Shown: positions 1 to 10,367, numbered from the stretch's first letter. The stretch: 35,455 nucleotides of DNA from Kiritimatiellia bacterium (GCA_016929905.1 JAFGHX010000223.1:1-35455); one strand, 5' to 3'. Numbers and translations are program-made. Notes: generated by a model from the sequence alone, not told the origin.

Positions 1-40
1 ACTACAAACGGCAGAAACCACCAGATATGCCGTTTGTAGT
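1..40. repeat. 13-bp perfect inverted repeat at the window edge
   Basis: Bases 1-13 and 28-40 are perfect reverse complements around a 14-base loop. A smaller hairpin (ACGCC/GGCGT) follows at about 44-57. Both lie downstream of the giant minus-strand gene that ends at 158. There is no T-tract, so this is either an intergenic repeat or a rho-independent-like structure without a clear tail. It may extend beyond the window. Confidence 0.6.
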
Positions 41-157
41 TAACGCCGTAAGGCGTGTGGCAACGTGCGAGTCGGGTTTTGAGACAGGCTCTCCCCGCGA
101 GCGGCCTCTTCGGATGGGGTCCCATCACAACGCCGAGGGCGAGGGTGCCTGCCGCGC

Positions 158-3100
158 CTAGTCCTGCAGCCATACGCGCGTACGGTAGTAGCGGGTCGCC
201 TCATCGCCGGGGGCGTTGGTGTAGCTGACCAAACCGTCAGCGAGCGCAACGATGTCCTCGTAGCCGGCGACGGGCAGCCAGTCGGTGGCCGCGGCCAGTC
301 CGGCGCAGCTCTGCAGTTGATAGTGCCGCGTGAGGCCGGCATAGCCCGGCCCGTCGGCTGTCTTGACGGCAAATGAAACGATCATCAGCCCGCCGGCCGT
401 CGAGCCGGCGTCGACGGCCAGATAGTCCGTCGCGTCGGTGGCGCCGCTGCCGGCGACCCACTCCTCGTAGTTGGAGCATCCGTCGGAATCGTCGTCCGCA
501 CCGGCGCCGCCGGTCGTGCCCTGGTCGGCTTCCCAGTCGTCGGGCAGCCGGTTCTCGTTCGCGTCCTGCGCGCCGGCGAGGTGGGCCTGACGGACGGCGA
601 GTTGGGCATCGAAGTTCGCGTCGGAACTGCCGAGCGAGTTATTGAAAAGCTGCACGGCGAATACGTTTGTGACGTACAGCGGCGGAATGTCGCCGCCGTC
701 CAGAGTGCTTCGCCAGCTCACGGCAGCCGCCGAGACATAGCCGGAGCAGGTGCTGTTGTGCGCCACAAATGTTGCGGGCTCGCCCTGCACATTCACGCGC
801 GCCACCTCCTGGCCGTTCAACCAGGCAACGAACCCGTCGTCGTAGTCGACGTCCAGCGTGATTTCCAGCACTTCCGCCGGCGCGGCAAGCGTGAAGGCAC
901 GGCGCAGGAATACGCACGTGTAGCTGTTCTGCATGTCGTTCAACACCGTGCCGTAGCTGAGCGGGCCGTACCCGAACGGCGCGCTGCCGGAGCTCCAGCC
1001 GGAATCGCCGTAGTCGCGCGCCCGCCATTGTTCGGCCGGTTTCGCCGCTTCCGCGGTGCCCTTGCGATACCGCCATGAACCGCCCTTTTCCATTGCGACG
1101 ACATCTCCGCCGCTGTCCTCGCCGACTGCGCGCACCATCAGCGCGTTGAGATAGCATTTGCCCGCCTCGCCTGTGCCGCCGTAGGCCGGGACCGTCAGCA
1201 CGACCGCCCCGTCGGTGCCCGGGTCGACCTCCGTGTAGCGCGCGACATAGCCGTTCACCGTGTTGTAGCCGTTCGCGATCGTGGTCGTATCGTCGCTCGT
1301 CACGGACGTGCTCTTGATCGCGCCGGCCGTGCTGGCGTTCAAGAAGCCGGGCTCGGCGCCGCTCAGGGTGACGGTCGTGGTCCGCGCGGTGTAGGAGGCG
1401 CCGGCGCGGTTCCCGAACAGCACGATCTCGTAGCGGTATGTGCGGATGAGCCCGCCGAGCGTCAGGGTCAGGTCGCCGGCTGTCTGGTCGTAACTGATCA
1501 GCCCCTCGAGGCTGACTTTCTCCGCAAACACGGCGTACCCGTCGGTGCCGGCAGCCGGGGCTCCGCCCTGATCGGAGACGGGCCCCCAACCGCCGCCGTT
1601 GATGCTCAGCGTGACGGGCAGGTTGGCGCCCGTCTCATGGTCGACCAGGGGGCCGTTCTGATTCCGCGTGACGGTGCTGATGTTGACCGCCAATTGCCCG
1701 CTCGCCCATGCCAGGTCGTTGTACGCGGTCCATAGCTGGGTGGGCGCTTCGGGCTGCTTCGTGTAGGAAGCAGCCGCCACCAGGCTCGGTTGCAGTCCGG
1801 CGGCACTGTGATAGCCGACGGCTTTGACGGTCGCCGAATCGGTGAGCAGGACCCGCGCACGGCCCAGCCCCCAACCGTCGAAGGCCGAATCGCTCGGAGT
1901 CGTCCCGTCGATGGTGTAGAACACCGTCGCGCCCGCGGTCGTCGTGCTGACGGTCACGGCAAGTGAGTGGGTGAAGGAGCCGGCGGGCGGATCGAACGAG
2001 GGCGCAGCGACCCTTGGCGCCTGGTTCACCGTGCCCATCAACTCGGCGTCCAGGAAGATGTCGCTGCTGCTGCCGGAACTCTGATGCACTTCAATCGCGA
2101 GCACGTTGATCTGGCCCGGCCCGGCGACCAGATGGGTCTTGGCGGTGGTGATGTCTTTCAGGTCGTAGTCCGTTCCGGAACCGGAAGTCGACGCATAGGT
2201 GTTGAAGCCGACCGTTGCCGGGTCCAGCCCGGCCCAGGCCACGGGTTGCCCGTTCAGATAGGCGACGTACCCGTCGTCGTACCGGATCCGCAAGATGAGG
2301 CTGCTGACGGACGCCGGCGGCTCGTCGAGCGTGAACGCCGTGCGGAAGTAGGTAGTCGGCCGCTTCGCGTTCGGGTCGTCACCCCAATCGGTTTTGGTGT
2401 CGATCTCGGGGTCCTCGACCGGATAGCTGTAGCCCAGCGGCGCATTCCCGTCCAGCCACGCCGCATCGTCATAGCCGGCCGCGCGCCAGGCGGTGCCGAG
2501 GTCATATCCCGCGTCATGGTAGCGCCAGCCGGCGGTCCTGGCGACAAACACCCCGGAATTCGGTGCGCCCGGCGTGCCGCCGGCTGCCGCGCCGGCCGCC
2601 CAGTTGGCCGGGTCGTTGCCGTAGAGGGTTGGCGCGATCCGTTCGAGCGACGGGCCCGCGCCGTCGGCGCATGTGGGCCAGGGTGCGGCGTCGCGGTACT
2701 GCACGCGGTCGACCAGAATGCGAGGGACGCCTTCCTCGTCCGGCGTGTCGGGGCGCCAGAGCTTGACGCTCTCGCCGCCGTTGTTCAGCGCGCCGGAATA
2801 CGGGCCGAAGATCGGGACCTCGGCCGGGATCGCGTACTTGGCGCGAAACGCGGCCGCGTTGGTCGGCACAACCAGCGCGTAGCCGTCCGCCTCGAGCTCC
2901 GCGTCCGCCGGAAACATGTAGCCTACCGCGCCGTCCAGTTCCCAGCCGTTTGCCGGGCGCTCGGGGTCGTAGAGCTTGACGGCGCCGCCCGAGATGTTGC
3001 GCAACTCGATGAATTCGTCGCCGCCGGGCGCCGGGTGATACATGATCTCGGTGATCACGACCGGGCCGACGCGCGGGTAGGCGTTGGCCGCACCGAGCGT

Positions 3101-6100
3101 GGTCGCCGTGCTCTGCGCCACGAAGTCGGCTTCGCCGTCGGTTCGCATGTGGCGTGCGAACGCCACGCCGTTGGCCGCGCCGCCGAAGCGCGCCTCGGCC
3201 AGGTACAGCATGTTGCCCGCTTCGTCCCAATGCGTGAGAAGGGCCTCGTCCCCATGCGAACTGAGCGCGAAACACGCCGGGTTGTTCGTGTCGGTGTTGA
3301 AGTCGGCCTCGTCGAAGACAACGTAGCCGCCCGCCGCGATCGTCGTGCCGGCGGGAATGGCGTACTTGCGGTAGTTGTCCGTCGAATCGCTCAAGTACCA
3401 GCCGCCGATATCCGCGGGGGCGACACCGGTGTTGTGCAGTTCGATCGCATCCTTCGCCGGCGGGTCGGTATGCGAGAGCGCTTCGCTGACGACCACGTGA
3501 CAGGCCGGCCCGTCGGTGCGGCCCGGCGAGCCGCCGATCAGGTTCGAGGCGCGCCAGTTGCCGGGGTCGTCCGGGTCCGCATTCTCATCCACGGGCACGA
3601 GCGAGAAGCCGTCGCCGTCGGCCGCCGCCGGCCAGGGCGCCTTGTCGTTGTAGCGCACGGAGGTGACCGTGCGTCCTTCGCAGTCGAGCAGCGCGATGCG
3701 TTCGCCGCCGTTGTCGAGCGTGCCGGCGTAGACGCCGAAGAGCGCGGCCGCCGCCTTCGCCGACGGGTAACGGTTCGTGAATGCCGCCTCGTTCCGCACC
3801 AACAGGGCCGTGGCGCCCGCCTCGAGCTCCGCGCCGGGCGCGAAGGTGTAGCGCACGCCTTTGAGCGTCATCTCGGACAGCCCGCGCGTGGAGGCGCCGG
3901 TATTCCTGATTTCGATGAATTCGTAATCGCGGCCGCCGAGCGGGTTGTACATCAGCTCGGTGATCCGAATGCGGCTGTAGTGCGCGGTGTAGTTGAACGT
4001 CGCCGCGTGCACCGCGCTCCAGGTGCCGCCGGAGGCACGCACGCGCGCTTTGACGTGCGTCGTGCGCGAGAGGGTCAGCGGGCCCGCGTAGTCCGCCGCG
4101 CCCGAAGCCCGGCCGCCGCCGGCGGCGCGCGGATCGTTTCCGTCCGTCATGTACACCACCATCCCCGACCCGTTCGGGTTGCTCATCGTCAGCTTGAACC
4201 CGGCAGAAACCACACCGCCGTGTTGGTGGAATGCGGGCGGATCGAGCGCGGGATACATCTTCCAACTGATCATCGTCTGGTTGCGCAGCACGCCGAGGAA
4301 CCGGTCCACGTTGCCGGTCATATGGCCGCGTACCGCCTCGACCTGGTTCGACCAGTGCACGTCGCGGTGCAGCGGCGGCTCGATGTACGTGTGCAGGTCG
4401 TTGTCGCCCCATCGCGCGGATTCCGGCACGACCGCGTTGGCGATGAACGCGGCCAGCGCGTTGTAGCGCGCCTTCGCGTTCGGGTCGGTGAGCGGGCCGT
4501 TGTTGTAGCAGTGCTTGTAGAACCGGTCGGCGAACAGGGCGCGGAAATCGGCGTTTTTCCACAAGCTGCGGAACGGCCGGGCGACCTGCTTGTGCGTCGT
4601 GGCATTGTACGGGTTCGGGCTGCCTTCGGCCGCCGTCAGGAAGTTCGGATGAATCCACGCGCCGTCGTCGGAGCGGTTCGGGCTGTCCGGGTTGTTGTAC
4701 CAGGAGCTTTCGATGTCCCAAACGAAGTAGCGGGCCGGGCCCGGGACCGGCAGGTTGCGGTTGCCCGCGTACCAGTTGTTCACCGGCCAGTCCCCGCCGC
4801 CGCAGTACCACCAGAGCACGATGTAGTCGACGTACTGCGCCAGGTCGATGTACACGGCGGCTTCCCGGTAGTTCGCCGCGACGGACATGTCGCGCGTCAT
4901 CAGGGTGTCCACGCAATACCACCAGCGGGTGGGGTCGCCGCTGATGCCGTCGCCCGCCGTCTTGTGCCCGTGGTTCGTGGCGAACCAGTCGTCCTTCTCG
5001 CCCCCGTAGTAGGCGGAGGTGAAGGACGCGTCGGGCCGCTCGACCATGTTGTAGATACCCCAGTACATGCCGTTGAGGTAGAGATGCACGAAGGTGCCGT
5101 GCGAGGATACGCCCGAGATCGCCTCCTGGCTGCGGCGCGCCCACTCGTCGGCCAGGCCGCCGCCCTGATCCCCGGCCAGGAAGCGGTCGTTGCTGCCCGA
5201 GCGCAGAATGAGCCGGTTGAACGTGTCGGTGGCGGTGTCTGCATCAAGCGGCGCGTTTTCGAAGACGGGATAACGCAGCTTGCTCGGCCCGTACGCACTG
5301 CGGAAGGAGAGCCGGAGGCTGCGTTTGGCCATCGTCCAGCTCTGCGCCTCGATCGCGCAGTCGATCTGGAAGCCGCCCTCATGCTCGAGCGGATAGCCGT
5401 CCGGATAGATCAACTCGGCGGAGACGGGGTGCAGGATGTCGTCGCTGCCGTGCTCGCTGTACACGCCGCCTTCCCCGAACAGCTCGCCGATCTCGGAAAC
5501 GAGGCAGAGCGACGGCAGCGCCTTGAGGTCGTTCGCAATCGTCGGCGCGTAGCGCGAGTCGTTGACGATGTTCGCATCCATCCCGTAGTCCGCCGGCTTG
5601 TCTTCGCCTTCCCCGCCGTTGCCCCAGTCGTTCATGTGCGGCCAGATCGAGGGGTAGCCCGCCGGCTGGTCGGATTGCCGCAGGACGGCGGCCACGAAGA
5701 TGTAGGTATGTGTATCGACGTCGGTCGGGTCGTACCCGCCCTTGAACGCGGCCGCCCGGATGCAGGTTGTCGCGCCGATCGTGACGATCGTGTTCGTGCC
5801 GCCCGCCGTTCCCGTCGTCGCCGTAGGCGCGCCGCCGTCGGTCGTATAGCGGATTACGGCGCCGGGCGTCGCAGTCGAAATGGTCAAGTCGAACGGTGCG
5901 GCGTAGAAGCCGCGGTCGGAGCTGAACGTCGTGTCCGCGACCCGCTTGTACGTGCTCAGCTCGAGGCCGATCCCGCAGTCGCCGCTGCCGAGCCCGCTGT
6001 TGAACACCTGCACGGCCACCACGTTCGCGTCGGACCCGGGCTCGAGCAGATCGTCGGCCCGGCCCAGATCGAAGACCTCATTCGTGGGCGCGTCCACGTA

Positions 6101-8404
6101 GCCCGAAGCCAGCGAGTCGTACGTGGGCGCACCGTCCGGTTCGTTCTCAGCGGCCACGCGCTCGCCGTTGACCCAGAGGATGAACCCGTCGTCGTATTGG
6201 ACGGTCACCCGCAGCCGCGTATCGGCGTCCGTCGTCCCGGCCGTGAAGGTCTTCCGCATGAAAAACGAGCCGTACGTGTTCTTCATGCCGTCCAGACAGG
6301 TCGCCACCCAGTCCGCCGGATATCCGATCGGCGCGGCGCCGCTCGGCCACGCGCTCGCGTCGAAGTCGGCCTCCCGCCATGCGCTGCGCGGGTCGGAGGC
6401 CTCCTGCGTCCCCTCGAAATAGCGCCACGCGGCGTTCGTGGTAACCAGCACCACCGTCGTCGGCGCATCGAGCGTGGTCGCCGCGGCGACGTCGGAATAG
6501 GCGGAGTTGCCCGCGGCATTCCAGGCTTTGACCATGTAGTAGTACGTCGTGTCCGCGGGCAGGCCGGTGTCGGCATAGACCGTGGCGTCGGCGCCCGGTT
6601 CGGCGATCCGGTCCCAGGTGCTGCCGCCGCTCACGCGCCGGTCGATCTTGAAACCCGCTTCGTTGTCGCTGTTGTCCGTCCAGGTCAGCTGGATCTCGTT
6701 GGTCGAGAGGGGGATGGCGACCAGCACGCTGGGCGCGTCGGGCGGAACAGGATCGGTGTTCACGTCGCCGCCGGCCATGACCGTCTGGATTTCGGATGCA
6801 CTCAGCTCCCAATTGTACAGCCGGACATCGTCGATCCGGCCCTGGAAGAATTTCGCCATCACCTGGGGTTGCCAGGCGGCGGAGCCCACGTGAACGGGGC
6901 CATCGAAGAACCACACGGGATCGACGTATTTCTCGGCGTCGAGTTGGCCGTCGATGTAGATGCGGGCTCTGCCGCTGCTGTTGCGTTGGCAGACCACGTG
7001 GCGCCATGCCCCGTTGTTGACCGAGGCCGACGAGGTCAGATTCAGCGTACGGTCTTCCGGCGCGGCCATGCCGTAAAAGTGGACCTTGCCGGCGGTGGTC
7101 AGTTCCATGAAGTACGCGCCTATCCAGTAGTTCGTTGGAGCGCCTTGGCCAAAGAACGCTTGCTCCTTGGCCGCCGTTGTCCGGACCCAGGCCGTCACCG
7201 TGAGCGGGCTGGTGGTCGGCAGCGGCGAACCGCTCGCACGCGTCATGTAGTCGTTCGCGCCGTCCAGACTGAGCGCGCCGCCAAATTGGCCGGTGCCCCA
7301 GCCGGCGCCGCCCAACAGCGTGCCGTGATGCCCGTTGCCGGAGGCGTCCAGGGCGGTCGTGCCGCTGCCATCGTCGAATTTCCATTGCGAGACGAGCTGC
7401 CGCGCGGTGACGGTGATCTTGACCGTGTCCTCGCCCGTCGCGCCGTTCGACGCCGTCGCCTTCGCCTTCAACGTGTACGGACCGGGCGCCACGCCCGCCC
7501 AGGTGTGCTGATAGGGCGCCGATGTGTCCGTACCCAACAGCGTGGCGCCGTTGAAAAACTCGACTTTCGTGATCGTGACGCCGCCCACGGTGCTCGACGC
7601 GGTCGCGGCCATGCTCACATTGTCTTGCGGCAGCGTCGCGGTGGAGAACGGATCCGTTATCGTCACGATGACCGGATCCCGCGGCGCCTCCGCAACGAGC
7701 TCCGCGATCTCCGCCGAGCTCAGCGCCCGATTGTAGATGCGAACGTGGTCGATCTTGCCTTTGAAATATTCGTCGCTGCCGGAATAGGTGTGCCCCCCGA
7801 TCCGGAGCGCCACGCTGCTCGCCGTCAGCGGCCCGTAGGCGGACGAGGTCGTCTTGTTGACGCCGTCAACGTAGAGCGCGGCCGTCGAGCCGTTCATGAC
7901 CGCCGCCAGGTGATGCCAGCAGCCGTTTTTCAGGTTCGCATCAAACGCCTTCCCGCTGCCGCCCCCGCTGTAGAGCCAGAAGTCGTTGGCGTACGGGTAG
8001 GTGTTGAACACAAAACCCGGCTGGTGCCAGCCCGACTGTTTGGCCAGGATCGCGCAGCCCCCCTCCAGGTCGGCATCGGGCATCAAAACCCAGACGGACA
8101 GGGTTCCGTAGGTGTTCAAACCGAGGCTGCTGCTGTTGGGGACCTGCACATAATCGTTCGCGCCATCGAACGAAAGCGCGCCGCCCATCTTGCCGCTCGT
8201 CCAGGAGGCACCATACACCGTGCCGTTGTTCCCCCGGCCGGACGAGTCCGCCAACGCGGTTCCACTGCTTTCGTCGAACGTCCAGAAGCCGACCAGCCCG
8301 CTGGTCGGTGCGGCGGCCCACACCACCATAGGCGTGAGCATCGACAGAAGAAGTGCGAATACAACAATCCAGGAAGTCGTGCGGCAGGTGTGTCTTGCTG
8401 GCAT
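158..8404 (-). CDS. Giant secreted CotH/lamin-tail/LamG multidomain protein
   Basis: A 2748-residue predicted extracellular protein. The ATG at 8404 is preceded by GGAGGG seven bases upstream, and residues 1-31 look like a Sec signal peptide ending near VWAA. Domain order by eye: LamG (about 32-240), Ig-like (240-335), LamG (336-550), FN3 (555-650), galactose-binding-like (658-820), chitobiase C-terminal-like (825-910), CotH kinase-like (about 960-1385, with the hallmark GMYWGIYNMVER near 1113), another chitobiase-like segment (1388-1475), three lamin-tail-like domains (about 1478-1930, each beginning near ITE(L/I)MY or VSEAL), galactose-binding-like (1958-2130), chitobiase-like (2135-2215), an unassigned beta domain (2218-2430), galactose-binding-like (2441-2610), then an Asp-rich TSP3-like stretch and a C-terminal beta module ending YYRTRVWLQD. 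CotH-family proteins include spore-coat kinases, but the substrate here is unknown. It lies downstream of an ECF sigma/FecR pair and carries the same promoter box as the sigma gene. The reading frame is certain; the function is surface or glycan related by inference. Confidence 0.93.
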   Translation of the reverse strand: MPARHTCRTTSWIVVFALLLSMLTPMVVWAAAPTSGLVGFWTFDESSGTALADSSGRGNNGTVYGASWTSGKMGGALSFDGANDYVQVPNSSSLGLNTYGTLSVWVLMPDADLEGGCAILAKQSGWHQPGFVFNTYPYANDFWLYSGGGSGKAFDANLKNGCWHHLAAVMNGSTAALYVDGVNKTTSSAYGPLTASSVALRIGGHTYSGSDEYFKGKIDHVRIYNRALSSAEIAELVAEAPRDPVIVTITDPFSTATLPQDNVSMAATASSTVGGVTITKVEFFNGATLLGTDTSAPYQHTWAGVAPGPYTLKAKATASNGATGEDTVKITVTARQLVSQWKFDDGSGTTALDASGNGHHGTLLGGAGWGTGQFGGALSLDGANDYMTRASGSPLPTTSPLTVTAWVRTTAAKEQAFFGQGAPTNYWIGAYFMELTTAGKVHFYGMAAPEDRTLNLTSSASVNNGAWRHVVCQRNSSGRARIYIDGQLDAEKYVDPVWFFDGPVHVGSAAWQPQVMAKFFQGRIDDVRLYNWELSASEIQTVMAGGDVNTDPVPPDAPSVLVAIPLSTNEIQLTWTDNSDNEAGFKIDRRVSGGSTWDRIAEPGADATVYADTGLPADTTYYYMVKAWNAAGNSAYSDVAAATTLDAPTTVVLVTTNAAWRYFEGTQEASDPRSAWREADFDASAWPSGAAPIGYPADWVATCLDGMKNTYGSFFMRKTFTAGTTDADTRLRVTVQYDDGFILWVNGERVAAENEPDGAPTYDSLASGYVDAPTNEVFDLGRADDLLEPGSDANVVAVQVFNSGLGSGDCGIGLELSTYKRVADTTFSSDRGFYAAPFDLTISTATPGAVIRYTTDGGAPTATTGTAGGTNTIVTIGATTCIRAAAFKGGYDPTDVDTHTYIFVAAVLRQSDQPAGYPSIWPHMNDWGNGGEGEDKPADYGMDANIVNDSRYAPTIANDLKALPSLCLVSEIGELFGEGGVYSEHGSDDILHPVSAELIYPDGYPLEHEGGFQIDCAIEAQSWTMAKRSLRLSFRSAYGPSKLRYPVFENAPLDADTATDTFNRLILRSGSNDRFLAGDQGGGLADEWARRSQEAISGVSSHGTFVHLYLNGMYWGIYNMVERPDASFTSAYYGGEKDDWFATNHGHKTAGDGISGDPTRWWYCVDTLMTRDMSVAANYREAAVYIDLAQYVDYIVLWWYCGGGDWPVNNWYAGNRNLPVPGPARYFVWDIESSWYNNPDSPNRSDDGAWIHPNFLTAAEGSPNPYNATTHKQVARPFRSLWKNADFRALFADRFYKHCYNNGPLTDPNAKARYNALAAFIANAVVPESARWGDNDLHTYIEPPLHRDVHWSNQVEAVRGHMTGNVDRFLGVLRNQTMISWKMYPALDPPAFHQHGGVVSAGFKLTMSNPNGSGMVVYMTDGNDPRAAGGGRASGAADYAGPLTLSRTTHVKARVRASGGTWSAVHAATFNYTAHYSRIRITELMYNPLGGRDYEFIEIRNTGASTRGLSEMTLKGVRYTFAPGAELEAGATALLVRNEAAFTNRYPSAKAAAALFGVYAGTLDNGGERIALLDCEGRTVTSVRYNDKAPWPAAADGDGFSLVPVDENADPDDPGNWRASNLIGGSPGRTDGPACHVVVSEALSHTDPPAKDAIELHNTGVAPADIGGWYLSDSTDNYRKYAIPAGTTIAAGGYVVFDEADFNTDTNNPACFALSSHGDEALLTHWDEAGNMLYLAEARFGGAANGVAFARHMRTDGEADFVAQSTATTLGAANAYPRVGPVVITEIMYHPAPGGDEFIELRNISGGAVKLYDPERPANGWELDGAVGYMFPADAELEADGYALVVPTNAAAFRAKYAIPAEVPIFGPYSGALNNGGESVKLWRPDTPDEEGVPRILVDRVQYRDAAPWPTCADGAGPSLERIAPTLYGNDPANWAAGAAAGGTPGAPNSGVFVARTAGWRYHDAGYDLGTAWRAAGYDDAAWLDGNAPLGYSYPVEDPEIDTKTDWGDDPNAKRPTTYFRTAFTLDEPPASVSSLILRIRYDDGYVAYLNGQPVAWAGLDPATVGFNTYASTSGSGTDYDLKDITTAKTHLVAGPGQINVLAIEVHQSSGSSSDIFLDAELMGTVNQAPRVAAPSFDPPAGSFTHSLAVTVSTTTAGATVFYTIDGTTPSDSAFDGWGLGRARVLLTDSATVKAVGYHSAAGLQPSLVAAASYTKQPEAPTQLWTAYNDLAWASGQLAVNISTVTRNQNGPLVDHETGANLPVTLSINGGGWGPVSDQGGAPAAGTDGYAVFAEKVSLEGLISYDQTAGDLTLTLGGLIRTYRYEIVLFGNRAGASYTARTTTVTLSGAEPGFLNASTAGAIKSTSVTSDDTTTIANGYNTVNGYVARYTEVDPGTDGAVVLTVPAYGGTGEAGKCYLNALMVRAVGEDSGGDVVAMEKGGSWRYRKGTAEAAKPAEQWRARDYGDSGWSSGSAPFGYGPLSYGTVLNDMQNSYTCVFLRRAFTLAAPAEVLEITLDVDYDDGFVAWLNGQEVARVNVQGEPATFVAHNSTCSGYVSAAAVSWRSTLDGGDIPPLYVTNVFAVQLFNNSLGSSDANFDAQLAVRQAHLAGAQDANENRLPDDWEADQGTTGGAGADDDSDGCSNYEEWVAGSGATDATDYLAVDAGSTAGGLMIVSFAVKTADGPGYAGLTRHYQLQSCAGLAAATDWLPVAGYEDIVALADGLVSYTNAPGDEATRYYRTRVWLQD

Positions 8405-8475
8405 GTCCGAGCCCTCCGGAACTCTTCGATGTAGGTCGATTGAACCCCGCTCTGCACCGTCCCTTCACCAGCCAC

Positions 8476-8503
8476 ATAGCCGTCCCGTCCCGGAACGTTA
8501 CAG
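8476..8503 (-). promoter_or_regulatory. Putative ECF promoter of the giant gene
   Basis: On the minus strand this reads CTGTAACG, 13 bases, CGGCTAT. The same two blocks with the same spacing occur upstream of the ECF sigma gene at 11117-11144. GTAAC and CTAT are 17 bases apart, which suits ECF -35/-10 geometry. The start codon at 8404 lies about 71 bases downstream. The rest of the 8405-8693 gap shows nothing else I can support. Confidence 0.6.
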
Positions 8504-8693
8504 AAATCGACCGCGCGCCCTGCCCTGCATTCGCCGGCCACCCAATATACGGAGCAAGATTCATGCCAACTGATTGAACCGCTCTTTTCACACAAGCCCA
8601 AGCCGCCAATATCACATATAGCACCTCCGTGTCTTGCAGGACGAAGCTGTTCTCAGGGGCGAGAATCAGATTCTAAAAGACGCGAACTTTACA

Positions 8694-10367
8694 TCACGGG
8701 GGAGGCAGTGCGGTCCGACGATCCTGGAGGGCAAGCCCGGCGGCGCGGTTCTGTCGGATCTCGGATTCGTCGAGTGCGCGCGAGTAGACGGCGAGCAGAT
8801 GATACTCGCCCAGCCACGCGCGATCCGCGCCAAACTCGTTGGCCAGCGCGAGGCGCATACCGGCGTCCCAGGCACCGAATCGGCCCGGCTCCCCGCCGTG
8901 CGGGACGAAGCGGGTTCCCGCTTCGTCATAGGTGCCGACCTGGGCTCGAACGCCGTCGATCCAGAAGGAGACCTCCCCGCTGTGCCGGCGTGTGACGACC
9001 ACATGCGTGAGCTGCGGGTGGAGCGAGCCGTAGGGCGTCCACAGGCACTTCTCGTGGTCGGGTCCGGTCCGCAACCGGACCGTGATGGTGTTGAGGTTCT
9101 GGCCGAGCTCGAAGTTCCGACGCGACGCGCTGGCCGACATCGTTGCGATCCGTGCCGGCATGCGCTCCCATACGCGGCCCTGCGTGATGTTGGCGGGGCG
9201 AATCCACGCCTCGATCGTGATTTCGTCGCTCGCCGCGCAGGCGCGCGCGATCTTTTCGGCCGGGCGCACCGACGCGATGAGGGTCGGCGCCCGTACGGCG
9301 AGTCCGGCCGGTTGCAGCCAGGCGACCGCGCCCGGCTCCGGAATCTCAAGATCGAGCGCCGGGCCCATACCGGCGACGTCCCGCACGAACCGGCCCCGCC
9401 CTTCGGCGAAGGTGTACAGCGCAACGAGGCCACGCCGTGTTCGTGCGCCGGCGGGCCACTCGACAACCAGCCGGTTCCCGGCCATGCAGACGCAGCCGGC
9501 GGCAACGCGTTCGGTGGCCCCGTCCCGCAGATTGGTGACCTCGACCACGCCCTCGCTGACCGCGATGCGGCTCGCCTCCGCCTGCACGCGCACCTCGAGC
9601 CGCGTGCCGATCACGCGAATCGCGGCGTGCGGCGTGCCGAGCCGGACCGGCTCCGCCGGCGGCCGCGGCGTGATGACCGCTCGGATCAGGCCGCTTTCGG
9701 TAAAGGCGACAGGCGCCGGGTCGGCCTCCGACTGACGAAACGCAAAGGTCGTTGCAGCCGCCAGCTCGAACGCAGACCCGTCCTGACGTGCAAGCGTCAC
9801 GGCGCTTGCACGGGCGCCGGTCACAATCGTCTGCCCGATGTCGACCCGCTCGCCAGCCTTCACCGGCACGCGGTGCTCCGCGCTCAGCCGGTAGACCTCG
9901 CCGGAAACCTGGCGAACCGTCGCCACCGCGCCGGCGCCCCAGCGCCGGCCCAACAGGTCCGACTGCCACCGCACAAGCGCGCCCAGCGCGATCAGGACCG
10001 CCGCCGCCAGGCCCGTGACCCAACGCCACACGCGGTAGCCGCGGGGCCGCGCCGCGGCAAGGCGCCGGCGAGGCCGCGCGCCGGCCCCGCCACGGCCCGG
10101 CGCCGCCGCCAGCGCGCGCTTGACCCCCGCCCGGAAGGCGGCCGGCGCCGTGCCGCGCAAGTCCGCCAGCACGGAGCGCACCACGCGGCGATTGCCCGCG
10201 GGATCCCCGAGCAGGACGCCCAGCGCCTGCGCGGTCGCCTGCTGCTCGAGCAGCTCGGAACCAACCGCCGGGTCGGAGTCCAGCGCGCGACGCAACACCC
10301 GCCGCTCCTCGTCCGACAAGTCGCCGGCTATCGCCCCGTCAATGAGTTGGAGGATTCCTTCGTCCAC
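8694..10367 (-). CDS. FecR-domain membrane protein with C-terminal LamG (likely anti-sigma factor)
   Basis: A 557-residue protein starting at GTG (10367), with GAGG six bases upstream. Residues 1-100 are an acidic then Arg/Ala-rich cytoplasmic segment typical of the N-terminus of FecR-like anti-sigma proteins in this phylum. A single membrane helix lies at about 115-134 (VTGLAAAVLIALGALV). A FecR-like beta domain follows at about 145-300 (GEVYRL, AGERVDIGQTIVTG, IRVIGTRLEV), then a LamG/concanavalin-like domain at about 310-550 (YTFAEGRGRFVRD, ITIEAWIRP). The expected topology is N-in, C-out. The gene follows the ECF sigma gene by 174 bases and precedes the giant secreted gene, so it probably holds the sigma factor inactive until its LamG/FecR part senses an outside signal. 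The anti-sigma role is inferred from architecture and position. Confidence 0.88.
   Translation of the reverse strand: MDEGILQLIDGAIAGDLSDEERRVLRRALDSDPAVGSELLEQQATAQALGVLLGDPAGNRRVVRSVLADLRGTAPAAFRAGVKRALAAAPGRGGAGARPRRRLAAARPRGYRVWRWVTGLAAAVLIALGALVRWQSDLLGRRWGAGAVATVRQVSGEVYRLSAEHRVPVKAGERVDIGQTIVTGARASAVTLARQDGSAFELAAATTFAFRQSEADPAPVAFTESGLIRAVITPRPPAEPVRLGTPHAAIRVIGTRLEVRVQAEASRIAVSEGVVEVTNLRDGATERVAAGCVCMAGNRLVVEWPAGARTRRGLVALYTFAEGRGRFVRDVAGMGPALDLEIPEPGAVAWLQPAGLAVRAPTLIASVRPAEKIARACAASDEITIEAWIRPANITQGRVWERMPARIATMSASASRRNFELGQNLNTITVRLRTGPDHEKCLWTPYGSLHPQLTHVVVTRRHSGEVSFWIDGVRAQVGTYDEAGTRFVPHGGEPGRFGAWDAGMRLALANEFGADRAWLGEYHLLAVYSRALDESEIRQNRAAGLALQDRRTALPPP

Noticed and set aside
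1967..8434. A 2155-codon open frame on the plus strand, antisense to the giant gene
   Set aside because: Arg/Val/Gly-rich composition, no domains, and it mirrors the opposite strand's codon pattern. In GC-rich DNA a real gene's third-position bias keeps an antisense frame open.
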